64,000 nucleotides of DNA. Origin: Siphonodentalium dalli. Taxonomy: Eukaryota; Mollusca; Scaphopoda; Gadilida; Siphonodentaliidae. Where the stretch lies: assembly GCA_032622095.1 (NCBI GenBank), contig CP136068.1:11577729-11641728 (forward strand), in the 5' to 3' direction. Within the stretch, counting starts at the first letter, position 1; every line of letters starts with the position of its first letter. The notes under the pieces are model-generated. The model saw nothing but the letters and a program-made list of their open reading frames with translations, had not been told where the DNA came from and searched no databases. This document shows, in pieces, positions 35,258 to 47,739 of this stretch. The translations under genes and the position numbers were made by a program.

Positions 35258-36085
35258 CCCATATAAAAATGTACCTGGGTAAATCCACCCAGGTTTTTTG
35301 GGCCGAAACCCAGGTAAAAATCTATCTACCAAGACATCCACCAACCATCAAGACCCCGCGAAACCTGGGTTTTACCATGATTTACCCACCTGAAACTGGA
35401 TAAAAACCCTGGTATGGGTAAACCTGGGTGTAATTACCCAGGTGACCACACCCAGGTGTACCCTACCTGGGTGTTTCCCTACCTGGGTGTTTCCCCACCC
35501 AGGTGTACCATGGTGTTATTTACCCAGGTGTACCCTGGTGTTTCCTACCTGGGTGTTTCCCATCCAGGTTACCTTGGTGTTATTCACCCAGGTGTACCCT
35601 GGTGTTTCCTACCTGGGTGTTTCCCACCCAGGTGTACCTTGGTGTTATTCACCCAGGTGTACCCTGGTGTTTCCTACCTGGGTGTTTCCCACCCAGGTGT
35701 ACCTTGGTGTTATTCACCCAGGTGTACCCTGGTTTTTCCTACCTGGGTGTTCCCCACCCAGGTGTACCTTGATGTTTCCAACCCAGGTATACCTTGGTGT
35801 TTTTTTTACGCCGATGTACCTTGGTGTTTTCTTACCCAGGTGGATTTCCCATTGAGATGCACCTGGGTTAGAAAACCCCAAGGTACACCCAGGTAAGGAA
35901 ACACCAAGGTACACCTGGGCAGGAAAACACCAAGGTACACCTGGGTAAGAAAACACCAAGGTACACCTGGGTAAGAAAACACCAAGTTACACCTGGGTAA
36001 GAAAACACCAAGGTACACATGGGTAGGAAACACCAAGGAACACCTGGGTGAATAACACCAAGGTACACCTGGGTGGGGATACCAA
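35258..36085. repeat. Left terminal ACCTGGGTGT iterated region, itself folding back
   Basis: A ~60-bp unit CACCCAGGTGTACCTTGGTG.../CCTACCTGGGTGTTTCC repeats from about 35400 to 35850. It then continues inverted (AAACACCAAGGTACACCTGG) to 36085. Long open frames on both strands here are repeat artefacts. Confidence 0.9.
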
Positions 36086-37672
36086 AGTGAAATGATGAGG
36101 ATGGCAATGAAGTAGATTTTGATGGGATGCAGGGGTATTGTTATCAATGGAGTTGTTTTAGTATAATAGAACATTAAGGAAACTGATTGTGCAGCAATAC
36201 AAGTTTATTCAAGGACAACAAACTAACTAAAGATAAAATACATGTATAGAAACACATGTAATATATAAATATATAAACTCATTAAACTGCATGGGTTAAA
36301 ACTTACTGACAACAAGAGTTGGGTTAAAATTTTGATTAAAAAACACTTGCAAAGTCCCTCTTCATACATGTATATGGTATGTTAGGCAAGTTACATGTAC
36401 ATGTAGTTGCAATGTATACTAGTACCGGTACATGACATACCGGTGGACACAAAAATCATTATTTTAGTTCCAATGTCATTTACCAGAATACATGTACATG
36501 TTGTACCTTGCAACTACATCTACAGTGAGGTAGTTTTGTCTCATTTAAACTTTCTAAATGGGTTTCTCCCTTTGAATGACATAAACTAATGTGAGTATAC
36601 ACATGAGCTGTGGTGTGAAATACACACCAAAAATTTATTTCTTAGTCTGAGGACATGTTTCCCGTCATTATCTTACTGCTTACAAATATAGATTTGTAAT
36701 AATGTGCTGTAATGCTCCAGAAATAGTCATATTTTGTCCTGGTTCATAAGAACATATTATTTCTTAGTGTTAGAAGGACATGTTGTCTGATATTATTTGA
36801 CTCATAAACCCCCAAATGTACATGTAAACAGAACATTCGGGAAAGAGACACACCATCTTTATCCTGTTTTATATCAGTACTAAGTAGCAATATTGATCAG
36901 ATAGCAAAATATGCTATAAATAGATTTCAGATGGTAGAGATTAAACAATCACATTAATTGCACCAACTCGAAACAGTTAACATACCCTGTAGAATACAGA
37001 CTATGATCAAGGAGGGTGTCACACACACCCCCACCCCGCTTTGGTATGTGATATTCAAGCCATTTTCAGGTGGTATGCTATATACATGTACATACACAAT
37101 GTTATCTGGTACTAGGATTTCACACGGCAATATAACCGGCATTCACGATTCAGCAAAAAGGCTAGTATGCAGATATAATAGCAGAAAATTATACAAATTT
37201 TGAGTATTTTCCAGCTTAAACAGACCCAAGTGATATATTTTTATCTAATTCAGTCTAATGGCTCTTGATATGTTGATGTTTTGGATACTATTTCAGCAAA
37301 TGTGAGAAAAGGTGGCTTCTTTGGGGCATCAGCTTGTCTGAAAAATATATCAAGGTCCCCTAAATCCGATACTACAATTCAGAACAATCCAACCAGTGTC
37401 CCATGAAATGGTGGATAATAAACTATCATACCAAATTTGATTCAGATTTGATCACACAAACTAAAATTATGATGCGGAAACCAGAAATTAACACGATTCT
37501 AAGTCGAAAAAGGGCCATAACTCTCGCAAAAATGAGCGGAGCATACCTATATTCGAACTTGACCTGTATTTTGGTCTGATAAACTTACATACCACATTTG
37601 GTTCAGATATGATCACACAAACTGAAGTTATCATCCGGAAACCTACAATTTTCAAAGTTTAAATGTCTATTA
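36086..37672. other. Gene-free interior of the giant element
   Basis: No gene seen. Rich in TACATGTA/ACATGTAC palindromes (for example near 36243, 36366, 36394, 36489, 36816 and 37082). Confidence 0.6.
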
Positions 37673-38070
37673 GGCGACACCAATTTTTAAGTCTGGTTTA
37701 CGAACATGTGGGCTGATGTGGGGAGAAAAAAAGTAGATGCAGGAGGGGAAAAAAATAAAAATAAAAAAAATTGTCCCCCCCCCCCCCCCAATTTATATCA
37801 AGTAAATCTTGAAATTTTACATAAATTTTACAAAAATTGTGAAAAAAAACTTTTCGAATGAAATTCTGAACCAAACAAGACATTTCTTGTCATGAAATAC
37901 ATGAAAATATGGATCTGCAAATGATCATAAGCAGAACCGGATGCGACAGCACATGAAAATCAGTACGCGTGTAAAAAAAATTGGGACAAACAAGTAAAAA
38001 AAAAAATTCATGAAATGGAAAAAAAGTTGTAGGAGGTGTTCATAAACCGGACTTAAAAATTGGTGTCGCC
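37673..38070. mobile_element. PIF/Harbinger-type MITE, copy 1
   Basis: Termini GGCGACACCAATTTTTAAGT and complement, ~33 bp long. TTA flanks both sides (37670-37672 and 38071-38073), the TWA duplication typical of PIF/Harbinger. Contains a C-run near 37776. Confidence 0.87.
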
Positions 38071-38100
38071 TTATGTGTATATAACTCATATAGCTAACTA

Positions 38101-39052
38101 TTAAAGGTGCTCAATCAGATTCGATGGTCCCCATATAATTAGATTCCAACAACAACATTTTTTTTAGAAATGCTGCTTCAGTAATATCAGAATCGATTAA
38201 TTGCCCAAAAATAATGCTAACCACTGTCAACTACATGTATAGTATAAAATCGCCTGATACGTTATATTTATCAACATGCTGTTCGACGAAGTTTGACCTT
38301 ATTATCAACACAAAGCCTCTTCATTTTAGAGTTATCCATCTTCATCCGCAATTTGGTCTGAGACCGTCGGCTCGTCAAATTTTTCTGGGCCACTATTAAG
38401 TATCGATGGTGATAAATATTAAAATTTCAAAAATTGATATCTAATAACTCTGAGCTTTGATACATGTAGGTGGGTCCCTTGACTTGATTAAAATATTTTT
38501 ACCCCCCCCCCCCCCCCCCCCCCGATTCCATATACATGTATATGTAAATAGCAAATGAGGGGCACTTAATCGGATTATGCATCTTTAAACTGTATTTGAA
38601 TTTAAAGATGCATAATCTGATTAAGGGCCCCCTGAATTAATGCTCGCACATTACTCTTTATTTGGACTTGGGGGGTAAAAGATATTTGGTACGAGTCGAG
38701 GAACCCACCACCTATCAAAGCTCAGAGTTATTAGATATCAATTTTTGAAATATACTATTTTTCACGATCAAGAATTAATAGTGGCCCACGGTCTCGGACC
38801 AAATTTCAGATGAAGATGGATAACTCTAAAATCAAGAGGCTTTCTGTTGATAATAAGGCCAAATTTTGTAGAACAACATGTTGATAAATAACATATGTCA
38901 GGCAATTGTATACTTTAGTTGACAGTGGTTAGCATTATTTTAGGGCAATTAATCAATTCTGATAACGTAACTGAAGCAGCCTTTCTAAATACAAATGTAT
39001 GATGTTGGAATCTGATTATATGGGTATCATCGAACCGGATTGAGTACCTTTA
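38101..39052. repeat. ~950-bp palindrome made of two inverted copies of an interspersed family
   Basis: Left copy begins TTAAAGGTGCTCAATC and the right copy ends GATTGAGTACCTTTA; the two mirror each other about 38600. Blocks such as AGAGTTATCCATCTTCATC and GGAACCCACCAC identify the same family in the inner ends of the giant inverted repeat and at 13600-13850. A C-run of ~20 lies at about 38502-38523 in the left copy only. Confidence 0.85.
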
Positions 39053-40198
39053 AAATGAACTGTATCCAGTATAAACATGTTAAACCTGATAATTAATTAG
39101 AGCATGCAGTCCCTGTTGACATGCGGTATCCGCTGGTAATCTTACCACAGTAATATGTGTTAACTGTGATAACCAAGTTAATTGTTTTTACCACAAAAAT
39201 TCTGAATTCTATCTAGACATTTTGAAACAATAAAAAAAAATTCTGGTGTGGTTACAATGTCAACTTTAAAACAAAATTCATATAAACATCGCATGAAAAA
39301 TACAGCCTAACTGCAAATGTGAGGTGGACCACATTCTGCGGCGGTATAACTGACTGCGGTTGATCGCATGAACACGCCTGAATACTGCAGTAATACCCGA
39401 GTAATATAAGGCGAGTTGATTAATTAAAGCATAGCTGTAATTTTACATGTATGTTCTATAGACTTTGTTGGGAAAGAGAATATAGCTGTGCGACAATGTT
39501 AATCCTGATGAGCTAAGTTAGAAATTTTTCAATCGAAACCTCATAAAAAAAAATATAAATTCAGTTCTCAATTTTCGAACACTTCTAGGAAATTGTTCAA
39601 AAATATTGTTAAAAGATGCCCATTCGATTTGACACTGTAAATATACCCTGTTCAAGTGTTCCTGCTAATGTGCTATGATGCGGTTGGGTCCTGCTTAATT
39701 GCTATGAATTGCACTACCCGCATCATAGCAATTCAGCAGGACCACCAGCATCATAGCATATTAGCAGGACCACTTGGCCAGTGGTAAAATAGTTTGTTTT
39801 CCATACGGATATGTGTTTTCAAATAATCATGTAATGATATCTAACATACATGTATATGATCACATTTATAGGTTTTATTCATCACGGCCAGATAAACTTT
39901 GTATACAGATAGTTTTACCAAACTTACAATTTTTATTAGGTGCTTTCATTGTAGCTGTAATTTAATACTAGTATTAAAAGAGTGCTCAATAAAGTTTGTT
40001 TTATCATTTATGTTCATTTGGAATTTGGATGCTATTTAATTCTGTTTATCTATATAATTGGCTGCACTGCTAAATTTTGACTCATTTCAGTCATTTGATG
40101 TCAGTACATGTAGTTGTCCATCGAAATGGCGAACACAACCAAAGACAAATTACAAGAGGAAAGACAACAAATACATTTGATGTGCACTAAAACAGATA
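39053..40198. other. Gene-free stretch with a hairpin cluster
   Basis: No gene. At about 39655-39775 the segments TGCTAATGTGCTATGATGCGG and GCATCATAGCATATTAGCAG, with a central GCAATTCA pairing, form a strong hairpin. Confidence 0.6.
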
Positions 40199-40363
40199 CA
40201 GTAGTGCCCTAAGAAATCGACCCCTTAACCACAGCAGAATTATGTGTAACTTTCAGGATTTAGTCGGATATATGGCTTGTTGCCATTCATCGGAAAGCTC
40301 TCCCCGAGTTTAATACCAGTAATTCTGCTGTGGTTAAGGAGTCGATTAATTAGAGCATTACTG
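40199..40363. mobile_element. 165-bp mariner-type MITE
   Basis: CAGTAGTGC...GCATTACTG between TA dinucleotides (40197-40198, 40364-40365), with the family core AACCACAGCAGAATTAT on both arms. Confidence 0.85.
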
Positions 40364-41854
40364 TAGTTACAAATGTATGTCTAGCCTCCTGTTGTGTCAC
40401 TAATAAGATCTTTAATTCACATACGGTACACATGTACATGTACATGTACTATATACCCGTTCAAGCGTTTACAAGTGTCAGTCATCGAGAAACTGACCAA
40501 AAGTTTTGGTAGTATATAATATAGGCTAGCACTGCACTTGGGCTACATGTACATGTACTGTAAGTGATTATAATGTACTATTTTTATATTCTGCTGTGAA
40601 AGTGTTGCTGAATGAAATTTAAGTTTACCCCGATATTCTAAGTCCGCTCGACTAAGATGGGTTTTTTCTCGAAAACTGATATCTGAATATACATGACTTT
40701 TTGTACGTCTTCCACTGGTTGGTATTCCCTCTAAAATGACTAATTTTAACTGATTAGATTAGCCCTGGTATGGAAAACTCTAACTGTTATAGCCCGATGA
40801 GCGGTTTACTGCCAACAGCGGTGATGATATGATGACCAGCGTTGTGCATGGCATATGTTGATCCAGGTAAGAATGCTACCATACATTCATTAAATATCTT
40901 ATTAATAGTAACCCAAACTACACAAGAGACTAGTATAACTAAGATTGGGCTCGATTAATGATGTGACACTTTCAGTACTTCATTTACTAGTAGCCTGGTA
41001 CTGGTGGGCCTGGCTACAGATACTTGTTTGGCGTGTTTGAGGCCTGTGGCACAAGGGCAGCAGAATCAATTAAAATTTCTCTTATTGTAGTGTAGTACAT
41101 GTACATGAATAGTACCGGTAGTACAGCACACAAAGAGGTATATAGTACCGGCACATGTACATGTATTCTCTCTGTTTTCACACATGTTTTTTTTTCAATT
41201 TAACAACATGAGTCTTTTATGACACATACATGTACTAAAGTGAAAGTAGGCCTACATGTATATAATGTGCACCCAGTATACCGGTACATGTACTGATATA
41301 TTACATTGCAATACAGTCCGAGTACAATGATATAGCAAAATTATGCATAGTAGAATAACAACCTTTTGTACAAACAGTCCTGACAATGATATACCGGGAT
41401 ATCATGGTGATAGTTCATACATTTGGAATTACCGAATACCTGAGTTTGTGGATAGACCGCTTCATGCGATGTTTATGTGAATTTTTATTTTTAAGTCGGC
41501 ATTGCATACGGTAGTCCTATAAACCACACCAGAGAATAGCAATTGTCGGTCAGTGACCAACTTCTTATGTTTATGCAATCGATACAATCCGGTTCTGCTT
41601 TTGATGTCCAGTTCGATATTTGTGGTGTGTTCTTGTGCAAAAATATAATTCTAACTAATGCGCCAAAAATCAGGTTTATAAATTTATCCATTCTTGAGCA
41701 AGAGCAACTCGTAAAACTTGTATGGTATAACATTCCAAACTGAGTATTTCTGCTATCAAACCATATGATAATAATGTTGAACCGGACATCGAAATCTGAA
41801 CCGCATTTATGGATTGCAGCACGTGATGTTGAATAAACAGTTATAGAGGATATA
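40364..41854. other. Gene-free interior rich in TACATGTA and TACCGGTA palindromes
   Basis: No gene supported; short frames at 41491-41743 overlap on both strands. Palindromes are dense at 40430-40450, 40545-40560, 41096-41165 and 41229-41290. Confidence 0.55.
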
Positions 41855-42071
41855 CAGTAATGCTCTAATTAATCGACTCCTTAACTACAGCAGAATTATG
41901 GGTAACTTTTCAGGATTTAGTCGGAAATATGGGTTGATGCCATTCATCGGAAAGCTCTCGGTGAGAGCTTTCCGATGAATGGCAACAAGCCATATTTCGG
42001 ACTAAATCCTGAAAAGTTACCCATAATTCTGCTGTAGTTAAGGAGTCGATTAATTAGCTCTAGAATTACTG
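41855..42071. mobile_element. 217-bp mariner-type MITE, near-perfect hairpin
   Basis: TA flanks at 41853-41854 and 42072-42073. Arms mirror each other from CAGTAATGCTCTAATTAATC through GCCATTCATCGGAAAGCTCTC to the centre at about 41960. Confidence 0.88.
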
Positions 42072-43617
42072 TAACATGGTTTATAATATACAAATGTATA
42101 CTGTATGGGAAACATCAGAGGTTTACAAAGTAATAAAAACAGTTGATTTGTTCTTTATTCTTGTGGTTATATACACGTACATACATGTATTCTAAAAATA
42201 AATGTCCTTTACAACGTGGATCAATGAAATGCGGTTGTTGCATTTAAAATGCATTGAGGGTGCATTGTGTCACGCCACTTTGTAAATGCCTTAATGACAG
42301 CATTTAAATTAAATGCACTGCATTGGGAATAATCGCAGTCGCATTGAAATTACCGATCATTGCGCCGAAAAAGTATACTAGTATGAACACCCAAATAACG
42401 ATACGATAGTGTATTTTGCAATTTTAGTTATAATTTTGTTTAATTTAAATTCACATCTGAATAATTCTGTGTTATTTTCCCACTCCTGGTGTACATGTAT
42501 ATGTTCGGAATCGGACATTCATGATGTAGTTTTCCATTCAAAATGGAATAAACATAAATAAACACTGTTGACATTAATTGTTTTATAATCAGAATCTGAG
42601 AACCATGATTCTCATTTTGATTCTAGTAAAAAGTCTTGATTCCCTGTAGAAAGTGAAACACTAACATTTTGATTATTGCCAAAAATCTGATGGATTTTAA
42701 GGCCTGCATCAAGACATTTGTTTGTGAATAAATCAAGGTAAATGTGTTAAAATATGAACGCATTTACAAATGCGTTGCTCCAAAATCGCAAAGTAGATTC
42801 GAACATGTGGTCGCTTTTCTAAGAAATTTGTGAGTGGTCTGTACATGTACATACATGTAAGTTACTTGACCAATTACACAAGGAGTCGAGGGACACAATC
42901 AATGAGGACGTTTGTACTAAAAAATATTTTTTTACGCAAGGAACAAACACAAGGCCACTTTCTTAATTTATATTATGAGCCAACAAGACAGATCGTAAAT
43001 CGCTGTTATATGACAATATATGTGGCCATCATAATGGTCGACAGGCATGACGCCAACAAAAACCAATCTGTCAGGCCAATATAAAGAAGTCGCGACTTAT
43101 TGCTGGTGGAACCTATTAAAGCCATCGTTCCATTTCGTTAATAACAACTTACATGTAACATTCACCTCCACCTCTTTACTCTTGGGCTCCAAATAAATAT
43201 GCATGCACCAGCTGCATCCACGTTTATTATTTTTCTTGGGAAATCCCCCCCCCCCCCCCCCCCCCCCCCTGCACAGTGCTTATTTGGGTCTGCACGTTTA
43301 TTAATATTTTGAAGCTATGAAAATTTAAATCAGCACAAATTCAAGATTTCTATATGATTCAGATGTAAAAATGATCAACACGTCTACATTAGTTACTAGC
43401 TAAACAAGACATTTTGTCATATGTTTATACTTTACTGTGAAATTGCGTTTCTTCCGTTCTCCATGAACGGATTCTCAAAATGTTTGGTTTTCCAAAAAAC
43501 AAGGATTCGAACTGTCTGAACTGAACTCCATGCGTTTGTTTAAATAGATGAATAAATAATGGGAAAGACATACAATCCTAGTTCATAATGAATTTAAGTA
43601 TATAAATATAAATAATA
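42072..43617. other. Gene-free interior
   Basis: No gene. A cluster of AATGCA/TGCATTT motifs lies at 42230-42350 and a C-run of about 24 at 43246-43269. Confidence 0.55.
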
Positions 43618-43743
43618 AACGGCGGATTCAACGTGGTCATGGGTTTTGACCGCGTTAAAAAAATCAGCAAACTCTGCATGAACCCCGAAGTTTGCTGATT
43701 TTTTCTCGCGGTCAAAACCCCATGACCGCATTGAAACCGCCAT
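43618..43743. repeat. 126-bp hairpin
   Basis: GGCGGATTCAA(C)GTGGTCATGG at the left mirrors CCATGACCGCATTGAAACCG at the right, with inner TTTTGACCGCG and AATCAGCAAACT arms. Probably a small MITE. Confidence 0.8.
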
Positions 43744-44166
43744 TCATTTCTTATATGAATAACACAATTTAAGATTGGTGAATTATTTCTTTTGGTTAAT
43801 TTAATAAACGTACAGGACCAAATAACGATCGTACAGGTGGGAATTTTACCTCGATTTTAATAATCGTACATTAGGCACTCAAGAGTACATATTCAAGTAT
43901 GTGGCAAACCAAAAAAACACCACATGATACATACATGTACCTGTACTACATGTTGACTCGTATACCTGAATCTGCTATAAAAATTATTTGGTTAACCACA
44001 GTTGATGTTTTGCTCAGAGTTCCCCCTGCACTATTATTTGGGTCTGTACTTTTATTAACTTTCAATGGAATTTCCCCCCCACGCCGCACTATTATTTGGG
44101 CCTGCACTTTTATTTGGAGCCTGAGAGTAAGTTGCATTGACATTTATTTTCACGAATTACCATGCT

Positions 44167-45209
44167 AAAGGCCAAAGAAAAAAGATTGTATGTTTCCGGT
44201 AAAAAAATTTAGGGTACTAGTAGGACGCTATACTTAAAGTAATTGACCACCAATAACGTGGTGTCACCCCGTTAATATGGCGGTACTATACCGCGGTATC
44301 CTCCAATACCGTGGTACTGATACCGCTTGTTAACGCGAACAAGTATATGTGAGTAAATACCTCCCCTCAAAGAGTTCCATGAAAATCACTGCGGTATTCA
44401 ACAAAATTAATGCGGTGCCCGCTAAAAGACCACGGTATCATTATCGCCCAATACTGTAACTCCACAGCCATGACCGTCTCGATACTGCTACCGCTTATTA
44501 CCGGTATCACCGCGGTCATGACCGGGGTATCACCCCGTTTTTCTGGTCAATTACTTTGAGAATAGCGGTAGGTAGGTTTTTATTTTATTTTATTTTGATA
44601 TTTTTTATCCAGCTGCAGAAATATTGAACTACCTCGACCAAAGTGACATAAAATGCCAACCCGTGCCATGGGGAAAGTATTACTTGATCAACACAGTGGA
44701 AATATACATTAAGATTGATAAAAAATCAAACTTACTTCATGCTTACGTATGTTTTTTATTATATCTAATACCACATTTTCATAAATTTGGCTATAAACTT
44801 GGTACAAAATTGATGTCACTAACTTTTTATAAGAATTTTACCAATAATACCGCCATTATACCGTACATGTATTGTGACGATTACATCCCATTGTCTGGGG
44901 GTAGCCAGTACACCCACCGAGCATGCCTGGTTTTTGGAAACAGTAGCTACTAGTACATGTATACCCCTAATATATGCAGTGATAACCTCTTTACATGTAT
45001 ATATACAGATACACACCCACCATGTCTGTTGATAGTGTTCCATAAGTCCCAAACAAGACATAAAGCAGGCAGGAGATCCACTCTCAGGAAATTAAAATTG
45101 CGAAAATTTTGACTTTTTCTCAAAATATCAATAAAAAGTTTAGGGTCGGCGGGTTATTTTTAGGGTCGGTCGATGTACGGAAACATAGTATCTTTTTTCT
45201 TTGGCCTAA
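44167..45209. mobile_element. 1.04-kb DNA element with AAGGCCAAAGAAAAAAGAT ends
   Basis: Left AAGGCCAAAGAAAAAAGATT...TATGTTTCCG and right CGGAAACATAGTATC...TCTTTGGCCTAA are complementary over about 31 bp. TAA occurs at both outer edges, suggesting a PIF/Harbinger-like 3-bp target. No transposase. A second MITE is nested inside. Confidence 0.75.
44236..44560. mobile_element. Nested 325-bp MITE with iterated ACCGCGGTAT motifs
   Basis: Ends AAAGTAATTGACCAC and GGTCAATTACTTTGA. The interior repeats ACCGCGGTA-type palindromes many times. The ends resemble the AAGTAATTGACCAC part of the MITE at 25859. Confidence 0.8.
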
Positions 45210-45392
45210 GGAACATTGCAACTGGTTTGAAGTAACATGACCGCGTTGCGTCAACACTGGAACTGCATTGATGGTAATTTTCAACATGGTCTCACTGAGG
45301 TTCTATCAAATATAAATACTAGTATGGTTGAGGCCAACTTGAGGGAGACAATTATTTTGAGAATATGTGATCCTGTGTTAACATGAGCCTAA

Positions 45393-45780
45393 GGCGACAC
45401 CAATTTTTAAGTCTGGTTTACGAACACCTCCTACAACTTTGTTTCCATTTCATGAAAAAAAAATTAACTTTTTTTGTCCCAAAATATTTTACACGCGTAC
45501 TGATTTTCATGTGCTGTCGCATCCGGTTCTGCTTATGATCATTTACAGATCCATATTTTCATGTATTTCATGACAAGATATGTCTTGTTTGGTTTGAACA
45601 GAATTTCATTCAAAAACATTTTTTCACAATTTTTGTAAAATTTATGTAAAATTCCACGATTTACTTGATATAAATTGGGGGGACAATCTTTTTTATTTTT
45701 ATTTTTTTCCCTCCTGCATCTACTTTTTTTCTCCCCACATCGTAAACCAGACTTAAAAATTGGTGTCGCTTAAATATCAT
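45393..45780. mobile_element. PIF/Harbinger-type MITE, copy 2 (inverted relative to copy 1)
   Basis: Same termini as 37673-38070, flanked by TAA at 45390-45392 and 45781-45783. The interior matches copy 1 in reverse orientation. Confidence 0.87.
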
Positions 45781-46534
45781 CTGATGGAGTCAAAATCATT
45801 GCACCGTCACTTATGCATGCACATGTTGTCTTGATGTTGAGTCTGGCTTTCATCATTTTCATTAGTTTTACTGTTAATATCCACCAAAGGTTGAGGTGTT
45901 ATGGAACAACTGTATGGCATCGTATACTGTTATCTTCCGAGTAAATATGGAGTCTCTAATTCTTTTATCAGTGATGCATCTACTCATCAAATAGTATAAT
46001 CCTTAAATATTTGTAGTCCAGGTGATCTCGACTGCACAGTACATGTATAAACATTCATCTGTGCACAGTGTGTTTTAAATTTCTTTGCCGTGTAACAACT
46101 GTTGTCCCAAGTTTCAATGCCTTGTCCTCCTGGTATGTAGGGATTACCAATTTACCATTGCCGTGTTTTAATTTGCAATTTTGATGATGACGCTCACTAA
46201 GCTTGTTGATAATTTTCTTTGTCGTGTAACAACTGTTGTACCAAGTTTCTATGCCGCGTCCTCCTGGTATTTAGGGATTACCGGTGCCTTTAATAGCGTC
46301 AGATGCATCATTGCCAGTTAATGTACATTAGAGTGGAACTGAATTAACAATGTCACATTGACACAGTACTCAGTTAAGACCAGTAAAACAGCAAAAGTAG
46401 TATTATTGTACAGCAGGCTTATCACTATCAGTACTTACTACATGTACTGACCCCTTACTATCGTGGATCAATCTGAATCTGAATGGTTACGCTGCAGATC
46501 CCAATTATGGTAATTTCGCAGCGGGTGAGAGAGT
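45781..46534. other. Gene-free stretch with a local duplication
   Basis: A ~100-bp block around CCGTGTAACAACTGTTGT(C/A)CC...CCTCCTGGTAT is present twice (about 46087-46146 and 46223-46280). No gene. Confidence 0.5.
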
Positions 46535-47051
46535 CTCAGATCTTTTCCTTCAGCGCACTCTTGAAGGAATCCACAGGCTGTTGTTGTAGGATTAAGGATT
46601 CCTCCAGCTGATTCCAGTCGCATATAGTTCGAACAAATGTGGAATTAGCGAACTGAGCTGACACGTATGGTATAGCCTCGTAGCACTGACTGTTGTTCCT
46701 TTAAATTAGGTGCCGAGGAATTTGGCTGGTGACGTAGCCTGTCAGAACTTTGCTCTGCGATCTAAGACGCCTTGTTTCGGGTGTAAAGTATTGATTAGGT
46801 GGTATAGCCGGGACCAATCCACCCACCACCTTACTCATGAATCCCAGCCGATTTATTTTCCGCCGTTTCTGCAATGTTGGTAAATCTAGCTCGTAGAGGA
46901 TCTTGGTCATATATCCATCTTCTTTGCTCTTATAGTCTCTTTTAATGAAACGGGCTGCTCTACGCTGGATTATTTCCAGCTTGTCGATGTGATTTTGTTG
47001 GTAGGGGTCCCAGATGGTGTCTGCGTAGTCCATGATCTTCAAACTTCTCAA
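46535..47051 (-). pseudogene. 3' fragment of a LINE ORF2 (C-terminal RT region)
   Basis: Seen: MDYADTIWDPYQQNHIDKLE, IQRRAARFIKRDY and LPTLQKRRKINRL, the conserved C-terminal block after the RT of CR1/jockey-like LINEs. After 46701 the frame shifts; the neighbouring frame gives ICDWNQLEESL...VDSFKSALKEKI, the usual last residues, with a stop near 46545. It is 5'-truncated, as is common for LINEs. Whether it is the family of the LINE at 1-8428 cannot be told, because their preserved parts do not overlap. Confidence 0.85.
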
Positions 47052-47739
47052 TTCTTCTTCTTCTGGACAGGTGCATTATGAGCAGGCCACTGGCACTACA
47101 TCATGATTGTACCGGTACCACAAATTCAATTTTGAGAAAATATTCTGGTTATGGCCAGGTAGCTGAGGTACTGTTCAATACTATAGTTGATCCGTTTCGT
47201 TATCGTAGCTTAATTCTTACTGTTCCGGGAATTGAAATATTTTTTGTCACATGAAATTCAGTCTTTTTCGATATTTGCGCACATCCATGGGGAGAAATCG
47301 GCGAATCTTATATATAAGTCCACAGTTTATCCGTTTGTAGCCAATACACCATTTCCTTCTGTCAATCCGCGTTGATTCGCGACAAAATTAACTCAAAATA
47401 CCACAAGGAATAATCCGCGCTTCATTTTGAAGAACGATAACTAAAAGTTAAGATTGTAATTTGGCTGCAGAAACGAAACGAAACGAATTTTGAAACACAA
47501 TAATTGTATTCACTAATATTTTCCTGTTGGTATATGGTCTACTATAGTATATGCAATCATTTATTTGAAATAATAAGTATCACTTAGAGAATAATTCTTA
47601 CTGATAATTAGAAATCTCTTTATTTTGTATCCCTTTAATATTAAATAATGGCCCTGAAAATTGTCTGTTTGTCAGTTTAATGTTCACCAATTATAGCTAG
47701 GCTGTTAGATAAAGTATGATATTGCTTCATTTGTCCGGG
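47052..47739. other. Gene-free stretch
   Basis: No gene or clear repeat noticed before the tandem array begins. Confidence 0.45.

Noticed and set aside
35414-36174. Frames of 80-160 codons rich in PGVPWCF on both strands
   Set aside because: Artefact of the ACCTGGGTGT terminal repeat; the same residues arise in all frames and both strands.
44624-44953. 109-codon frame inside the AAGGCC element
   Set aside because: No recognisable domain; lies in a non-autonomous element and ends in a microsatellite-like region.
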